In this document: positions 16,490 to 30,977 of the stretch, piece by piece
How positions within the stretch are numbered: the stretch's first letter is position 1
Layout of the letters: each line of letters begins with the position of its first letter
Source: Desulfobulbus sp.
Lineage (GTDB): Bacteria; Desulfobacterota; Desulfobulbia; Desulfobulbales; Desulfobulbaceae
Direction of reading: 5' to 3'
Length of the DNA: 64,000 nucleotides
Assembly (NCBI RefSeq): GCF_030824455.1
Contig: NZ_JAVBXR010000095.1
Coordinates: forward strand, 1 to 64,000
Program-made: the position numbers and the translations under genes
The notes under the pieces: generated by a model
The model's input: only the letters and a program-made list of their open reading frames with translations
What the model was told of the DNA's origin: nothing
Databases searched by the model: none

Positions 16490-18465
16490 ACTCGCAACTT
16501 TTCACCGGGCAGCTTCGCCACGCCCGCACCCATGAGGTCGAGCACAGCTTTGTCTACAGCCTCCACCTCTTTGCCCTGGACCTCGACGAATTGGAACAGC
16601 TGGACCGCGACTCGTTCTGGTTCGGCCATAACCGAATCCGACCGCTCGCCCTCCATGACCGCGACTACCTGTATCCCGGCAACGCGCCCCTGATCGCCAA
16701 GGTCAACCGGGCGCTCGAAGAAAACGGCATCAACCAGCCTGCCGCCCGCGTCGTTCTCGTCACCGCCCTGCGGCAGTTCCATTATGTCTTCAATCCGGTC
16801 AGCTTTTTTTACTGTTACGATCAGGCAAACAAGGTGTTCTGCGTCCTCGCCCAGGTGAACAACACCTTTGGCGAAACCCATCTCTACGTTCTCCGGAACG
16901 AGTCCGGCGACCTCACCTTTGGGACCGACAAGGCCTTTCACGTCTCCCCTTTTTTCCCGCGAAAAGGCCGGTACGCCTTCCGCCTCAGCCCGCCGGAAAA
17001 CACCCTGCTGCTGGAAATCACCTTCTGTCTCGATGGGGACAAACCGGCGTTGGTGGCCTCGTTCACCGGCACGGCCAGGCCATTGACCCCTGGGACGCTG
17101 GCGCGGACCGTTTACTTCCATCCGCTGCGGGCAGTTCTGACTTTTCCCCGCATTCTCTGGCAGGCTGGGCGTCTCTTTTTCCAAAAACGGCTCAAGGTCT
17201 ACACCAAGCCTGACCCCTGCTCACCCCTGACCCTGCGCCAGTCCCCGCCGAGCCTGCTTGAGCGGCTGGGGCGCAAGGTGATGGTTCATTTTTTCAGCCA
17301 ACTCGACCATGGCCAGATGACCATGACCCTGCCCGAAGGCGAGCAGCTGATTTTCGGTCAACCCGACGGTTCGCCGCAGGTGGCCATGCACGTGGTCAAG
17401 CATCGGTTTTTTCAGCGCGCAATGCTGACTGCCGATATTGGTTTCGGCGAGGCCTATGTGGACGGGGACTGGAACAGCCCGGACCTGGTTGCCCTGCTCT
17501 CCCTCCTCAACCTCAGGGAGGAAGCAGTCAACGACCGGCGGATCTGGCCGGCCCTGGCCGGGCGGCTGGTCAACCTGATGGTTCACCGCCAGCGCGACAA
17601 CACCCCGGCCGGCAGCCGACGCAACATCAGCGAGCATTACGACCTGAGCAACGAGCTCTATGCCCTCTTTCTCGATCCCACCATGTCCTACTCCAGCGGC
17701 ATCTTTCTCGACCGTAACGACAGCCTCGAGCAGTCACAATACAACAAGTTCCAGGCAGTCATCGATAAAGCAGCCATCGGCCCGGCAGACCATGTGCTTG
17801 AGATCGGCTGTGGCTGGGGCGGTTTTGCGCTTGAGGCGGTGCGGCAGACCGGGTGCCGCCTGACGGGAATCACGGTTTCCCGCGAGCAGTTCGACTGGGC
17901 CACCCGGCGGGTGGAGGAAGAAGGGCTGGCGGATCGGATCACAATCCTCCTCACCGATTACCGCCATGTCGAGGGTAGCTTCAGCAAAATCGTCTCCATC
18001 GAGATGCTCGAGGCTGTCGGCCATCCCCACCTGCCGGTCTATTTTTCGACTCTGGATAAGTTGCTCGCTCCCGGCGGACGGATAGTCATCCAAGCCATCA
18101 CTATCCCAGACCAAAAATACGGCGCCTATCGGGCCGGTTCCGACTGGATCCGCAAACATATCTTCCCCGGCGGCCACCTGCCCTCAGTCGGGGCAATGGT
18201 CTCCGCCATGAGCGGCAAGACCCGCCTCAACATCGTCGAGATGGAGGATATCGGCAGCCACTATATCCGCACGCTGCAACTCTGGCGTGCTGCGTTTCTC
18301 GATAAGCGACAGGAGGTTCTCGACCTGGGATTTGAACCGACTTTTGTGCGCAAATGGGAATACTATTTCAGTTACTGCGAGGCAGGGTTCCGCAACCGTC
18401 TGGTGCGGAATTATCATCTGGTGCTGGCCAGGATGGGTGAACCGGTGGAGCAAGTACAACAATAA
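16486..18465 (+). CDS. DUF1365 domain fused to cyclopropane-fatty-acyl-phospholipid synthase-like methyltransferase
   Basis: This 659-residue fusion has an N-terminal DUF1365 domain (about 1-245; LFTGQLRHARTHEVEHSF, HYVFNPVSFFYCYD, VNNTFGETHLYVL). A CFA-synthase domain follows (about 260-650) with YVDGDWNSPDLVALLSLLN, the ISEHYDLSNELYALFLDPTM substrate block, the SAM-binding EIGCGWGGFALEA and a late YRAGSDWIRKHIFPGG segment. CFA synthases add a methylene group from SAM to lipid double bonds; relatives in FAD-oxidoreductase clusters instead methylate the chain. The two domains are usually separate adjacent genes, so the fusion is notable. It is coupled to both neighbours by overlapping start/stop codons. 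Confidence 0.88.
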   Translation: MNSQLFTGQLRHARTHEVEHSFVYSLHLFALDLDELEQLDRDSFWFGHNRIRPLALHDRDYLYPGNAPLIAKVNRALEENGINQPAARVVLVTALRQFHYVFNPVSFFYCYDQANKVFCVLAQVNNTFGETHLYVLRNESGDLTFGTDKAFHVSPFFPRKGRYAFRLSPPENTLLLEITFCLDGDKPALVASFTGTARPLTPGTLARTVYFHPLRAVLTFPRILWQAGRLFFQKRLKVYTKPDPCSPLTLRQSPPSLLERLGRKVMVHFFSQLDHGQMTMTLPEGEQLIFGQPDGSPQVAMHVVKHRFFQRAMLTADIGFGEAYVDGDWNSPDLVALLSLLNLREEAVNDRRIWPALAGRLVNLMVHRQRDNTPAGSRRNISEHYDLSNELYALFLDPTMSYSSGIFLDRNDSLEQSQYNKFQAVIDKAAIGPADHVLEIGCGWGGFALEAVRQTGCRLTGITVSREQFDWATRRVEEEGLADRITILLTDYRHVEGSFSKIVSIEMLEAVGHPHLPVYFSTLDKLLAPGGRIVIQAITIPDQKYGAYRAGSDWIRKHIFPGGHLPSVGAMVSAMSGKTRLNIVEMEDIGSHYIRTLQLWRAAFLDKRQEVLDLGFEPTFVRKWEYYFSYCEAGFRNRLVRNYHLVLARMGEPVEQVQQ

Positions 18466-19031
18466 TGTTCAGCGCCCAAACGTGGACATCGCTGCTCAAT
18501 TACGGCTTGTTTCAAGTAGGATGGTTTGTTTGCGTACTCGGGGCGGCCGCAGGATATCCGTGGCTGGCGACAGCGGCCGGACTGCTGTTGGTGCTGGCGC
18601 ACCTGATTCTGGTGAGAAATGCAGCTCGCGAAAGCCTGCTGTTGCTGACAGGCCTGCTGCTTGGGCTGGTGGTCGACGGCGTCCATATCCGCACAGGCGT
18701 GCTGGACTTCCCCATCGGCAGTTTCCATCCGGCCCTGCCGCCGGCCTGGATTCTCGTCCTCTGGCTTCAGTTCGCCATGACCCTCCACTACTCGCTGGGC
18801 TGGCTATCCGGCCGCTATTGCCTTGGCGCGTTGTTGGGGAGTGTTTCCGGCGGCCTTGCCTACTGGGCGGGGGTCAGGTTCGGCGCCGCCGCATTTGGCG
18901 CGGAACTGGTCCCCAGCTTAGTGCAGATCGGACTGAGCTGGGGCCTGACTCTGCTCATCCTGCTGAAAGTTTCCTTGCTCACCGCGCCCCCTAACAAAGC
19001 GCGGACCTATCGCTGTTTTGACGAAAAATAG
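18465..19031 (+). CDS. DUF2878 family membrane protein
   Basis: This 188-residue inner-membrane protein has about five to six transmembrane helices; LLNYGLFQVGWFVCVLGAA at the N terminus and LLLGLVVDGVHIRTGVLDFP in the centre are the DUF2878 signatures. The function of the family is unknown; it is regularly last or near last in this lipid cluster. Its ATG overlaps the preceding stop (TAATG), so it is translated with the fusion enzyme. Confidence 0.85.
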   Translation: MFSAQTWTSLLNYGLFQVGWFVCVLGAAAGYPWLATAAGLLLVLAHLILVRNAARESLLLLTGLLLGLVVDGVHIRTGVLDFPIGSFHPALPPAWILVLWLQFAMTLHYSLGWLSGRYCLGALLGSVSGGLAYWAGVRFGAAAFGAELVPSLVQIGLSWGLTLLILLKVSLLTAPPNKARTYRCFDEK

Positions 19032-19215
19032 CGATGTGGTTTGCGTTAGGAGGCACTACGAGTAAACGCGGCCCAAACCCTGACCAAAGGCTGGGGCTTT
19101 GCTCTTCCCCCTGTTGGAGCCTCGTTGAGCGCCTGCTGAGATCGGGGCTCGTCAACCGCGCAGCGTCGTCGTCCAATATAACCTTGAGCAAGGAGCAGGA
19201 GAACTGGAGAAAACA

Positions 19216-19374
19216 ATGAAAGGTGTCGCAATATGTGGAAGTCCCCGCAAACATGGAAATACAGACAGTGGTGTCTTCCGCTGCCTGGGTCAGGAGACCA
19301 ACGATGAAAAAAATGACAAGGAGGATTGTCGGTATGGCTCTTGGATTGCTTGGATTGGCCGGTTGCGCTGGTGA
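19216..19374 (+). pseudogene. Truncated flavodoxin-fold (NADPH-dependent FMN reductase-like) start
   Basis: An ATG at 19216 with a purine-rich GGAG upstream opens a 52-codon frame whose first 17 residues, MKGVAICGSPRKHGNTD, are the typical N terminus of FMN-reductase/iron-sulfur flavoproteins (GSPRKxGNT binds FMN phosphate). After about 19270 the similarity stops and the frame runs out of phase through the next gene. It looks like the remnant left when the rest of a flavoprotein gene was deleted. Confidence 0.6.
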
Positions 19375-19759
19375 GCGTCCCAATAACTTGGGAGTTAGGG
19401 AGGGGATGCTCGCCCCGTGCCCGAGTTCGCCCAACTGTGTTTCGAGCCAGACTGAGAGCGAAGTCCACCGAATAGCGCCATTGGCAGTGAGTGGTGAACC
19501 CAGTGCAGCCTTTGCTCACCTCAAAGAGGTTCTTTCAGCGCGGAGCGATGCAACCGTCGTGGATGATTTAACCGACTACCTGCGGGTTGAACTGCGCACA
19601 CTCCTGTTTGTCGATGATGGTGAATTTTGGCTGGACCGAGCGAATGCAGTCATCCACGTCCGCTCCGCTTCACGACTGGGCTATTCGGATCTTGGCAAGA
19701 ACCGCAGCCGTCTTGAAGAGATTCGCGGCCAATTTCTTCTTGCACATGAGGGGAAATAG
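19304..19759 (+). CDS. DUF1499 family lipoprotein
   Basis: This 151-residue protein has a lipoprotein signal peptide (MKKMTRRIVGMALGLLGLAGC; lipobox LAGC, lipidated Cys21). The body is DUF1499, with LAPCPSSPNCVSSQTE and the late blocks RVELRTLLFVDDGEFWLD and SASRLGYSDLGKNRSRLEEIR. The family function is unknown; members are periplasmic and often sit with the lipid-modification genes seen upstream. The ATG at 19304 is chosen because it opens the signal peptide and follows AGGAG. The start lies inside the decayed flavoprotein remnant, so its promoter region has been rearranged. Confidence 0.8.
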   Translation: MKKMTRRIVGMALGLLGLAGCAGERPNNLGVREGMLAPCPSSPNCVSSQTESEVHRIAPLAVSGEPSAAFAHLKEVLSARSDATVVDDLTDYLRVELRTLLFVDDGEFWLDRANAVIHVRSASRLGYSDLGKNRSRLEEIRGQFLLAHEGK

Positions 19760-19821
19760 CCACGGGAAGACGATTTTGGTGGCCTGGCTGGCAATAAACA
19801 CAGGCTGATATGCACTACAGA

Positions 19822-19850
19822 TTGACTGTTGTTACGGGTGTGTCTAATTT
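19822..19850 (+). promoter_or_regulatory. Candidate sigma-70 promoter of small conserved protein
   Basis: TTGACT (19822-19827) and TAATTT (19845-19850) are separated by 17 bases, giving a leader of about 130 bases before the ATG at 19990. Confidence 0.5.
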
Positions 19851-19920
19851 ATTGGTTTTGGCTGCAACCGCATTTTTCGGAATCATTTTAAGAAGGTGCA
19901 AGTATGTTTTCCACGGTCGG

Positions 19921-19940
19921 CAACATGCGATGGCATGTTG
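19921..19940 (+). promoter_or_regulatory. Perfect leader hairpin before small protein gene
   Basis: CAACATGC and GCATGTTG form an 8-bp stem with a GATG loop, 50 bases upstream of the small-protein start and downstream of its candidate promoter. It could stabilise or regulate the leader; no known riboswitch was recognised. Confidence 0.4.
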
Positions 19941-19989
19941 TTATGCGATTACTGAGCAACACAGTGCAAAATTAAACATGGAGGGTGTT

Positions 19990-20178
19990 ATGAGCAACGA
20001 AAGTGGCAAAACCGGCTTGGGATATGAAGAAATGGTCTGGATCCGGGACAAGGACGGAAATGAATATGCGTGCCAATTCAAGGAGATAAAGGTTATTAAA
20101 AGGAAGGAGGACCTGACCGCTGAGGAGGTCAATCGCTGTGTGGATGTGAGTCAGGTCCTGAGCAAGGACAATTGGTAG
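19990..20178 (+). CDS. Small hypothetical protein (62 aa)
   Basis: The product is 62 residues, charged and soluble, with the core YEEMVWIRDKDGNEYACQF followed by a helix LTAEEVNRCVDVSQ and a C-terminal Trp. The layout (a strand pair with one Cys and a helix with a second Cys) suggests a small folded domain, but I do not recognise the family. The start is ATG 19990 after GGAGGG; a longer frame from 19810 lacks a ribosome binding site. It has its own candidate promoter and a strong terminator, so it is probably expressed. Confidence 0.7.
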   Translation: MSNESGKTGLGYEEMVWIRDKDGNEYACQFKEIKVIKRKEDLTAEEVNRCVDVSQVLSKDNW

Positions 20179-20210
20179 GCCCGTCGCTGGTCCACCTGTC
20201 CAGCCCCATG

Positions 20211-20240
20211 CCCCGCCAAGGTTGTATTGGCGGGGTTTTT
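20211..20240 (+). terminator. Rho-independent terminator after 62-aa protein
   Basis: CCCCGCCAA (20211-20219) and TTGGCGGGG (20227-20235) form a perfect 9-bp stem with a 7-nt loop, followed by TTTTT and CTTTTCT. Confidence 0.9.
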
Positions 20241-20259
20241 CTTTTCTGATCACCGCTCA

Positions 20260-20534
20260 ATCTCAGCTTTTCTGATTGGCATACAGGGCACAACACAGGG
20301 CGAAAAGCCTTGCATCTCGGGAAAGGCGTTGGCAGATCCAGGGCCAACCGCTCGATAATCTTGGCCCCCAGCCCTGTTGGGCCTGCCGGATCAGAATTCC
20401 CACCCGATCTGCCAGTAGAGCGGCGCCAGTTCGCGGTTGATCGCCAGGGGCGCCCGTTGCTGGGCGGTGTGGACACGGTTTTTCAGTTCCGCCAGCCAAA
20501 TCGGCATGGCCCAGTGGAGTGCATATTCCACGAC
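20260..20534 (-). pseudogene. Degenerate DUF1016 (YhcG-type) nuclease fragment
   Basis: On the minus strand the frames successively spell the DUF1016 N-terminal domain: LAINRELAPLYWQIG (ending in a stop after WEF), IRQAQQGWG in another frame, GAKIIERLALDLP in a third, then FPEMQGFSP. Intact YhcG proteins have these blocks consecutively. A VEYAL motif at the left end may be a misplaced piece of the C-terminal domain. At least three frameshifts make this a pseudogene. It lies just after gltD. Confidence 0.7.
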
Positions 20535-20651
20535 ATCCGGTCAGTGTGCAGTCGGGGCGATTCGTAGTGTGGAGCAATGCCGGGAAATTTCTGCCTTCTC
20601 CAAGTTATGAAATGTCTCCGGGTGCAATCACGCCGGCAGGGTGTGTGCGCG

Positions 20652-20674
20652 CTTGCAGCCTGCGCGGCTGCAAG
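20652..20674 (-). other. Stem-loop downstream of gltD
   Basis: CTTGCAGCC and GGCTGCAAG form a perfect 9-bp stem with a 5-nt loop about 45 bases after the gltD stop. No T-run follows in either direction, so it is a possible 3'-end stabiliser rather than a classical terminator. Confidence 0.45.
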
Positions 20675-20719
20675 GCCCGTCGAGAGGGTGCCGGCCAGAC
20701 AATGGGCGCGTTTTGCCGC

Positions 20720-26611
<5,892 letters not shown>

Positions 26612-26746
26612 GGGTCCCCTGTGCGGTTGAGAAATCTTGTGGCCAGTAAAGCATTGGCCGTCGTTCAGCGCAACAGGAATTGTTCCTAAACGATCAGCGT
26701 TTTCATAAATGACCGGCCGTTCGTTTGCAGACCAGCGACTCTTGTA

Positions 26747-26774
26747 TTGACAGGCTGTTTGAGTCCTATATGGT
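26747..26774 (+). promoter_or_regulatory. Candidate sigma-70 promoter of DHH-CBS gene
   Basis: A consensus TTGACA at 26747-26752 is followed after 16 bases by TATGGT at 26769-26774. It points away from gltB towards the ATG at 26882. Confidence 0.5.
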
Positions 26775-26881
26775 AACGAACTGCTTGGAAGCATTGCGCC
26801 AACACTGTTTTTTTGACCGTCACGCGGCCCCGGACCCGATCTGCGTCGCTCAACCCCTTGCCCATCAACGCCTCCGAATCC

Positions 26882-28180
26882 ATGCAAATCGCCACCACCC
26901 ACCGCAACACCGATTTTGACGGCCTGGCCTCGATCATCGCCGCCACTCTGCTCTATCCCGGAACCGTTGCCGTTTGCCCCAAAAACGTCAATCCCAACGT
27001 CCACCGGTTTCTTTCCCTCCACAAAACCTCGTTTGACATCATCCTGGCCAGCGAGGTCAAGCTGGAGGAGGTCACCCGCCTGATCGTGGCCGACACCAAC
27101 CAGTGGCGCCGGCTTGACCGGGTGGAGCAGCTCAAGGATCGGGACAACGTTGAACTGCTGCTCTGGGACCATCATCTGGGCATCGGCGACATCAATCCCC
27201 ACTGGCAGTGCGTGGAAAAGATCGGGGCCACCATCACCCTGTTGACGCGCGAGCTCAAGGCGCAGAACATCGCCCTGACGCCCCTGCAGGCCACCCTGTT
27301 TTTGCTCGGGCTCTACGAGGACACCGGCCAGTTGACCTTCAGTTCCACCACCCCGGAGGACGCGCGGGCCGCCGCCTTTCTCCTTGAGCAGGGCGCGGAT
27401 TTGAACATCGCGGTCGATTTTCTCAACATGGCCTACGGCGAGGTGCAGAAAAAGGTGCTGTTTCGCCTGATGCGCGACGCCGAGCAACATGAGATCAAGG
27501 GCAAGCGGGTCGGCATCGGCGTGGTCCAGATCAACAAGCACGTCGAGCTGGCCATGGTGGTGCAGCTCTACGGCAAGATTGTCAACGCCGACGCGGTGTT
27601 CGTGATCTTCGTCAACGAGAGCGGCGGTTTTTTTGTCATCGGCCGCAGCAGCGCCCCGGAGATCAACGTCAACACCATTCTGCAGAGATTCGGCGGCGGC
27701 GGCCATCCGGGCGCCGGTTCGGCCACGATCAACGACAGCCAAACGACCTCAGGCGCAATCCGGCAGAAGATTATCGCCGCCCTGCACGAGGTCCAGCGCG
27801 GCGGCGCCCAGGTGGCGGACATGATGTCCTTTCCGGTGACCACCGTTGCCCCGGAAACGCCCATGCACGAGATTCAACGGATTATGGAAGAGGAAAAGAT
27901 TCGCGGCGTGCTGGTGGAAGAGGATGACTGCCTGCGCGGCATCGTGGTGCTGTGGGATCTGAAAAAACTGCGGCTGCAGAAGCAGTGGAACAGCCCGGTC
28001 AAGGCCTTCATGAACCGCAAGGTGGCGACCATCGCTCCCGAGGCCTTGGCCAGCGAGGCGGCGGATTTGATGGTCCAGAAGAACATCGGCCATCTGCCGG
28101 TGGTCCAGGGGGAAAAGGTGATCGGCATCGTCACCCGCACCGACGTGATCAATTATCTCTACGGCATGCTGCCGTCCTGA
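26882..28180 (+). CDS. DHH-DHHA1-CBS-CBS protein
   Basis: This 432-residue protein has a DHH phosphoesterase domain ([23 protein letters not shown] at [16 protein letters not shown]), a DHHA1 domain with [12 protein letters not shown], and two C-terminal CBS domains ([12 protein letters not shown] and [12 protein letters not shown] to [12 protein letters not shown]). DHH-DHHA1 enzymes hydrolyse phosphodiester bonds in oligonucleotides, cyclic dinucleotides or PAP; all metal-ligand motifs are kept, so it is probably active, with CBS domains sensing a nucleotide. It matches the N-terminal half of the fusion protein at 50998-53679. The start ATG 26882 aligns with that paralogue (MQIATTH versus MDIITTH); no strong ribosome binding site precedes it. 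Confidence 0.85.
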   Translation: MQIATTHRNTDFDGLASIIAATLLYPGTVAVCPKNVNPNVHRFLSLHKTSFDIILASEVKLEEVTRLIVADTNQWRRLDRVEQLKDRDNVELLLWDHHLGIGDINPHWQCVEKIGATITLLTRELKAQNIALTPLQATLFLLGLYEDTGQLTFSSTTPEDARAAAFLLEQGADLNIAVDFLNMAYGEVQKKVLFRLMRDAEQHEIKGKRVGIGVVQINKHVELAMVVQLYGKIVNADAVFVIFVNESGGFFVIGRSSAPEINVNTILQRFGGGGHPGAGSATINDSQTTSGAIRQKIIAALHEVQRGGAQVADMMSFPVTTVAPETPMHEIQRIMEEEKIRGVLVEEDDCLRGIVVLWDLKKLRLQKQWNSPVKAFMNRKVATIAPEALASEAADLMVQKNIGHLPVVQGEKVIGIVTRTDVINYLYGMLPS

Positions 28181-28383
28181 CCGGGGCCGCCCCTGCAAAG
28201 CGGAAGCGTGAATATCGGGGGATTGCCGTCGCCCAGGCCGCGCATCTTTCCGTTTTGTTTCACTGTTGAATTGTGCTACTGTCACCCGCTTTGAGGGGGA
28301 TGGCGCATGTTTTTTGCAAAGCCCGGCCATTGGCAGTCGCATTCGTCGCGCCGGCGGGCAGGTTTTTGGGATGTGGAGTGATC

Positions 28384-30420
28384 ATGGATTGGATCGATCA
28401 TAAAATGGCGGCGGCAGTGGCGCTGCTGTGCGTCGTCGGCGTCGACATGGCGAGGGCGACGGAAGACAATGAATACCTCGACATGGACATCGGCCAACTG
28501 ATGAACGTCACCGTCACCTCGGTGGCCAAGAAGGCCCAGCCCCTGTCGGATGCGGCGGCGGCGGTGTTTGTGATCACCCAGGAGGATATTCGCCGTTCCG
28601 GCGTAACCACCGTCCCCGACGCCCTGGCCATGGCCCCGGGACTGCAGGTGGCCCAAATCAGCGCTTCGAAATGGTCGGTTTCTTCCCGGGGTTTTGCCGG
28701 CCTCACCTCCAACAAGCTGCTGGTGCTGATCGACGGCCGTTCGGTCTATTCCCCAGCCCACAGCGGCGTGTTCTGGGACACGCAAAACGTCATGCTCGAA
28801 GACGTCGAACGGATCGAGGTGGTGCGCGGCTCGGGCGGCACCCTGTGGGGGGCCAACGCGGTCAACGGCGCGATCAACATTATCACCAAGAAGGCCGAAG
28901 ACACCCAGGGCGCATTGGTCCGGGCCGGCGTGGGCTCTCAGCACACCTCTTCCAGCGCCGCCCGCTACGGCGGCAAGATCAGCGACGTCGCCTATGGCCG
29001 CGTGTACCTGACCTATGACGACCATGCGAGCAACACCCTCCACCAGACCGGCGGAGACGCCGACGATTCTTCGCAGCCGATGCAGACCGGTTTTCGCATG
29101 GACGGCAAACCGGGCAACGGCCAGGAATGGACCCTGCAGGGCGACGTGTACGAGAACAACGGCGACCAGTTGGTGTTTCCGTATTGGACGGCCGAGTCGG
29201 TCGTGCCCGCCGCCCTGTTCGACGAGATCGACGCCAAAGGCGCCAACCTGTTGGGCCGCTGGCGGCAGGAGTTAGGCGACGGGAAGGCCGTGACTTTCAA
29301 GGCCTATTACGACAACGCCCAGCGCGACGAAGCCATCTATAAACTTCAGTTCGACACCCTTGATTTGGACCTGCAGTACGAAACCAAACTGGGGCAGCGA
29401 CAGAACCTGACCATGGGAACCGGTTATCGATCCGTCCAGGGTTCGTTTGACCGGACCTTCCAAATCTCCTTGCCGGATCGGAGCGATTCGCTGTACAGCG
29501 CCTTTCTCCAGGACGAGATCAATATCCTGGCCGACAGGCTGTGGCTGACCCTGGGCAGCAAGTACGAACACAACGACTACACCGGCAGCGAATGGCAGCC
29601 CAGCGCCAAGCTGCTGTGGAAGCCGGCGGACCGCCACTCCCTGTGGGCCTCGGCGGCACGGGCCGTCCGCACCCCGGCGATTGTCGAACAGTACGGCCGG
29701 TTGACCATGGCCAGATATTCAATCCCCAATCCCTACGTTCCCGCCGGACCTCCATTGGAAGGCACGGTCTCCTTTGTCGGCAATCCCGACTTTGACTCGG
29801 AAATCGTCAACGCCTACGAAACCGGGTATCGCTGGCAGGCAACGGATGCGCTTTCCTTTGATCTGGCCCTGTTTTACAACGACTACGATGAAATTTACAC
29901 GGTCAAACCGCCGCCGACGCCAAGCCTGGACGTTGATTATGAATTCGTCAACGGCCAGAGCGGCCACGGCTATGGATTTGAGCTGGCGGCCGACTGGAAG
30001 GCGCGCTCATGGCTTTCGTTTATCCTTACCTATTCGTATCTCCAACTGGATTTGACCACCGACCCGATGGTCGGCAGCCAATCCGGCAGTTCGCTGGTGG
30101 AAGACGCCGCGCCACAGCAACAACTTGGGCTCCGTTCGTCCATCCTCCTGGCCCCGGATTGGCGCTTGAATCTGTGGGGACGCTATGTCGACCAAATTTC
30201 GGGAAGAAACAGCTCCGATTTGCTTGGTCAGCCCGTGCCCATTGACGCGTACTGTCTGTTGGACGCCAACCTGATCTGGACCCCGAACAAACAGCTGGAG
30301 GTGATGCTGGCCGGTCAGAACCTGACCAACAGCGGCCAACTGCAATACCTGTCCGAGTACTCAACCCCGGCCACCGAAATAGACCGCGGCGTGTACGGCA
30401 AAATCACCTGGCGGTTTTGA
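28384..30420 (+). CDS. TonB-dependent outer-membrane receptor
   Basis: The product is 678 residues with a signal peptide (cleavage near MARA-TEDN) and the short YLDMDIGQLMNVTVTSVAKK lead-in. A plug domain follows (VFVITQEDIRRSG, LVLIDGRSVYSP, VEVVRGSGGTLWGANAVNGAINIITK). The rest is a 22-strand type beta-barrel ending in GVYGKITWRF, with terminal Phe for BAM insertion. It takes up or senses a ligand using TonB; the substrate is not evident, though the LMNVTVTSVAKK class often pairs with regulatory genes. ATG 28384 follows GGAG. A YfiR protein and a hybrid kinase follow with 18- and 2-base gaps. Confidence 0.9.
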   Translation: MDWIDHKMAAAVALLCVVGVDMARATEDNEYLDMDIGQLMNVTVTSVAKKAQPLSDAAAAVFVITQEDIRRSGVTTVPDALAMAPGLQVAQISASKWSVSSRGFAGLTSNKLLVLIDGRSVYSPAHSGVFWDTQNVMLEDVERIEVVRGSGGTLWGANAVNGAINIITKKAEDTQGALVRAGVGSQHTSSSAARYGGKISDVAYGRVYLTYDDHASNTLHQTGGDADDSSQPMQTGFRMDGKPGNGQEWTLQGDVYENNGDQLVFPYWTAESVVPAALFDEIDAKGANLLGRWRQELGDGKAVTFKAYYDNAQRDEAIYKLQFDTLDLDLQYETKLGQRQNLTMGTGYRSVQGSFDRTFQISLPDRSDSLYSAFLQDEINILADRLWLTLGSKYEHNDYTGSEWQPSAKLLWKPADRHSLWASAARAVRTPAIVEQYGRLTMARYSIPNPYVPAGPPLEGTVSFVGNPDFDSEIVNAYETGYRWQATDALSFDLALFYNDYDEIYTVKPPPTPSLDVDYEFVNGQSGHGYGFELAADWKARSWLSFILTYSYLQLDLTTDPMVGSQSGSSLVEDAAPQQQLGLRSSILLAPDWRLNLWGRYVDQISGRNSSDLLGQPVPIDAYCLLDANLIWTPNKQLEVMLAGQNLTNSGQLQYLSEYSTPATEIDRGVYGKITWRF

Positions 30421-30438
30421 GGGCGCGTACACCCCGTG

Positions 30439-30975
30439 ATGCCCGGTAAACGTTTCATGGCCGTTTTGCTGGCGGCGCTGTTGCTCGTGCTTGGCGGCGT
30501 CGTTGTTCGGGCGGAGCAAGGGGAGGTTGAGTACAAGGTGAAGGCCGCTTTTTTACTCAACTTCGCCCGCTTTGCCGCGTGGCCGGAGAGCGCTGCTCCA
30601 GAGCCGCGCTTTGCCCTCTGCGTGCTTGGCGACGACCCCTTTGGTCCGGCCTTGGCCGGCATCGAGTCCAAGGAGATCGGCGGCAAGACGATTCTGTTGC
30701 GCCATCCCGCCTCGGCTGCGGACGGCATCGACCAGTGCCGGTTGCTGTTTGTCGGCAAGTCGGAACAGGGCAATCTGGCGCGTATTCTCTCAACGATCGC
30801 CGGCCAGCCGATCCTCACGGTCAGCGACATCGAAGGTTTTGCCAAGGCCGGCGGCGTCTTTGAATTCAAGGATCGGGACGGACGGCTTTCCTTTATCATC
30901 AATAACACCAAGGCCAGGGCCAGCGGGATGCACATCAGTGCCTCGCTGCTCAATCTGGCCGTTGAAGTGCTGTAG
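30439..30975 (+). CDS. YfiR-family (DUF4154) periplasmic protein
   Basis: This 178-residue protein has a signal peptide (hydrophobic [18 protein letters not shown], cleavage near VRA-EQGE). The DUF4154 core follows: [67 protein letters not shown] and [23 protein letters not shown]. In Pseudomonas YfiR is a periplasmic inhibitor of the YfiN cyclase. Here the partner is probably the kinase whose ATG starts three bases after its stop. ATG 30439 is chosen; a GTG directly before it is possible. Confidence 0.85.
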   Translation: MPGKRFMAVLLAALLLVLGGVVVRAEQGEVEYKVKAAFLLNFARFAAWPESAAPEPRFALCVLGDDPFGPALAGIESKEIGGKTILLRHPASAADGIDQCRLLFVGKSEQGNLARILSTIAGQPILTVSDIEGFAKAGGVFEFKDRDGRLSFIINNTKARASGMHISASLLNLAVEVL

Positions 30976-30977
30976 TT

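Noticed and set aside
20652-20674. Rho-independent terminator for gltD
   Set aside because: The stem is perfect but no T-run follows, so it is listed only as a stem-loop.
26612-27742. Long N-terminal extension of GltB
   Set aside because: It runs antisense to the DHH-CBS gene, and the amidotransferase Cys must be close to the N terminus, which fixes the start at 26611.
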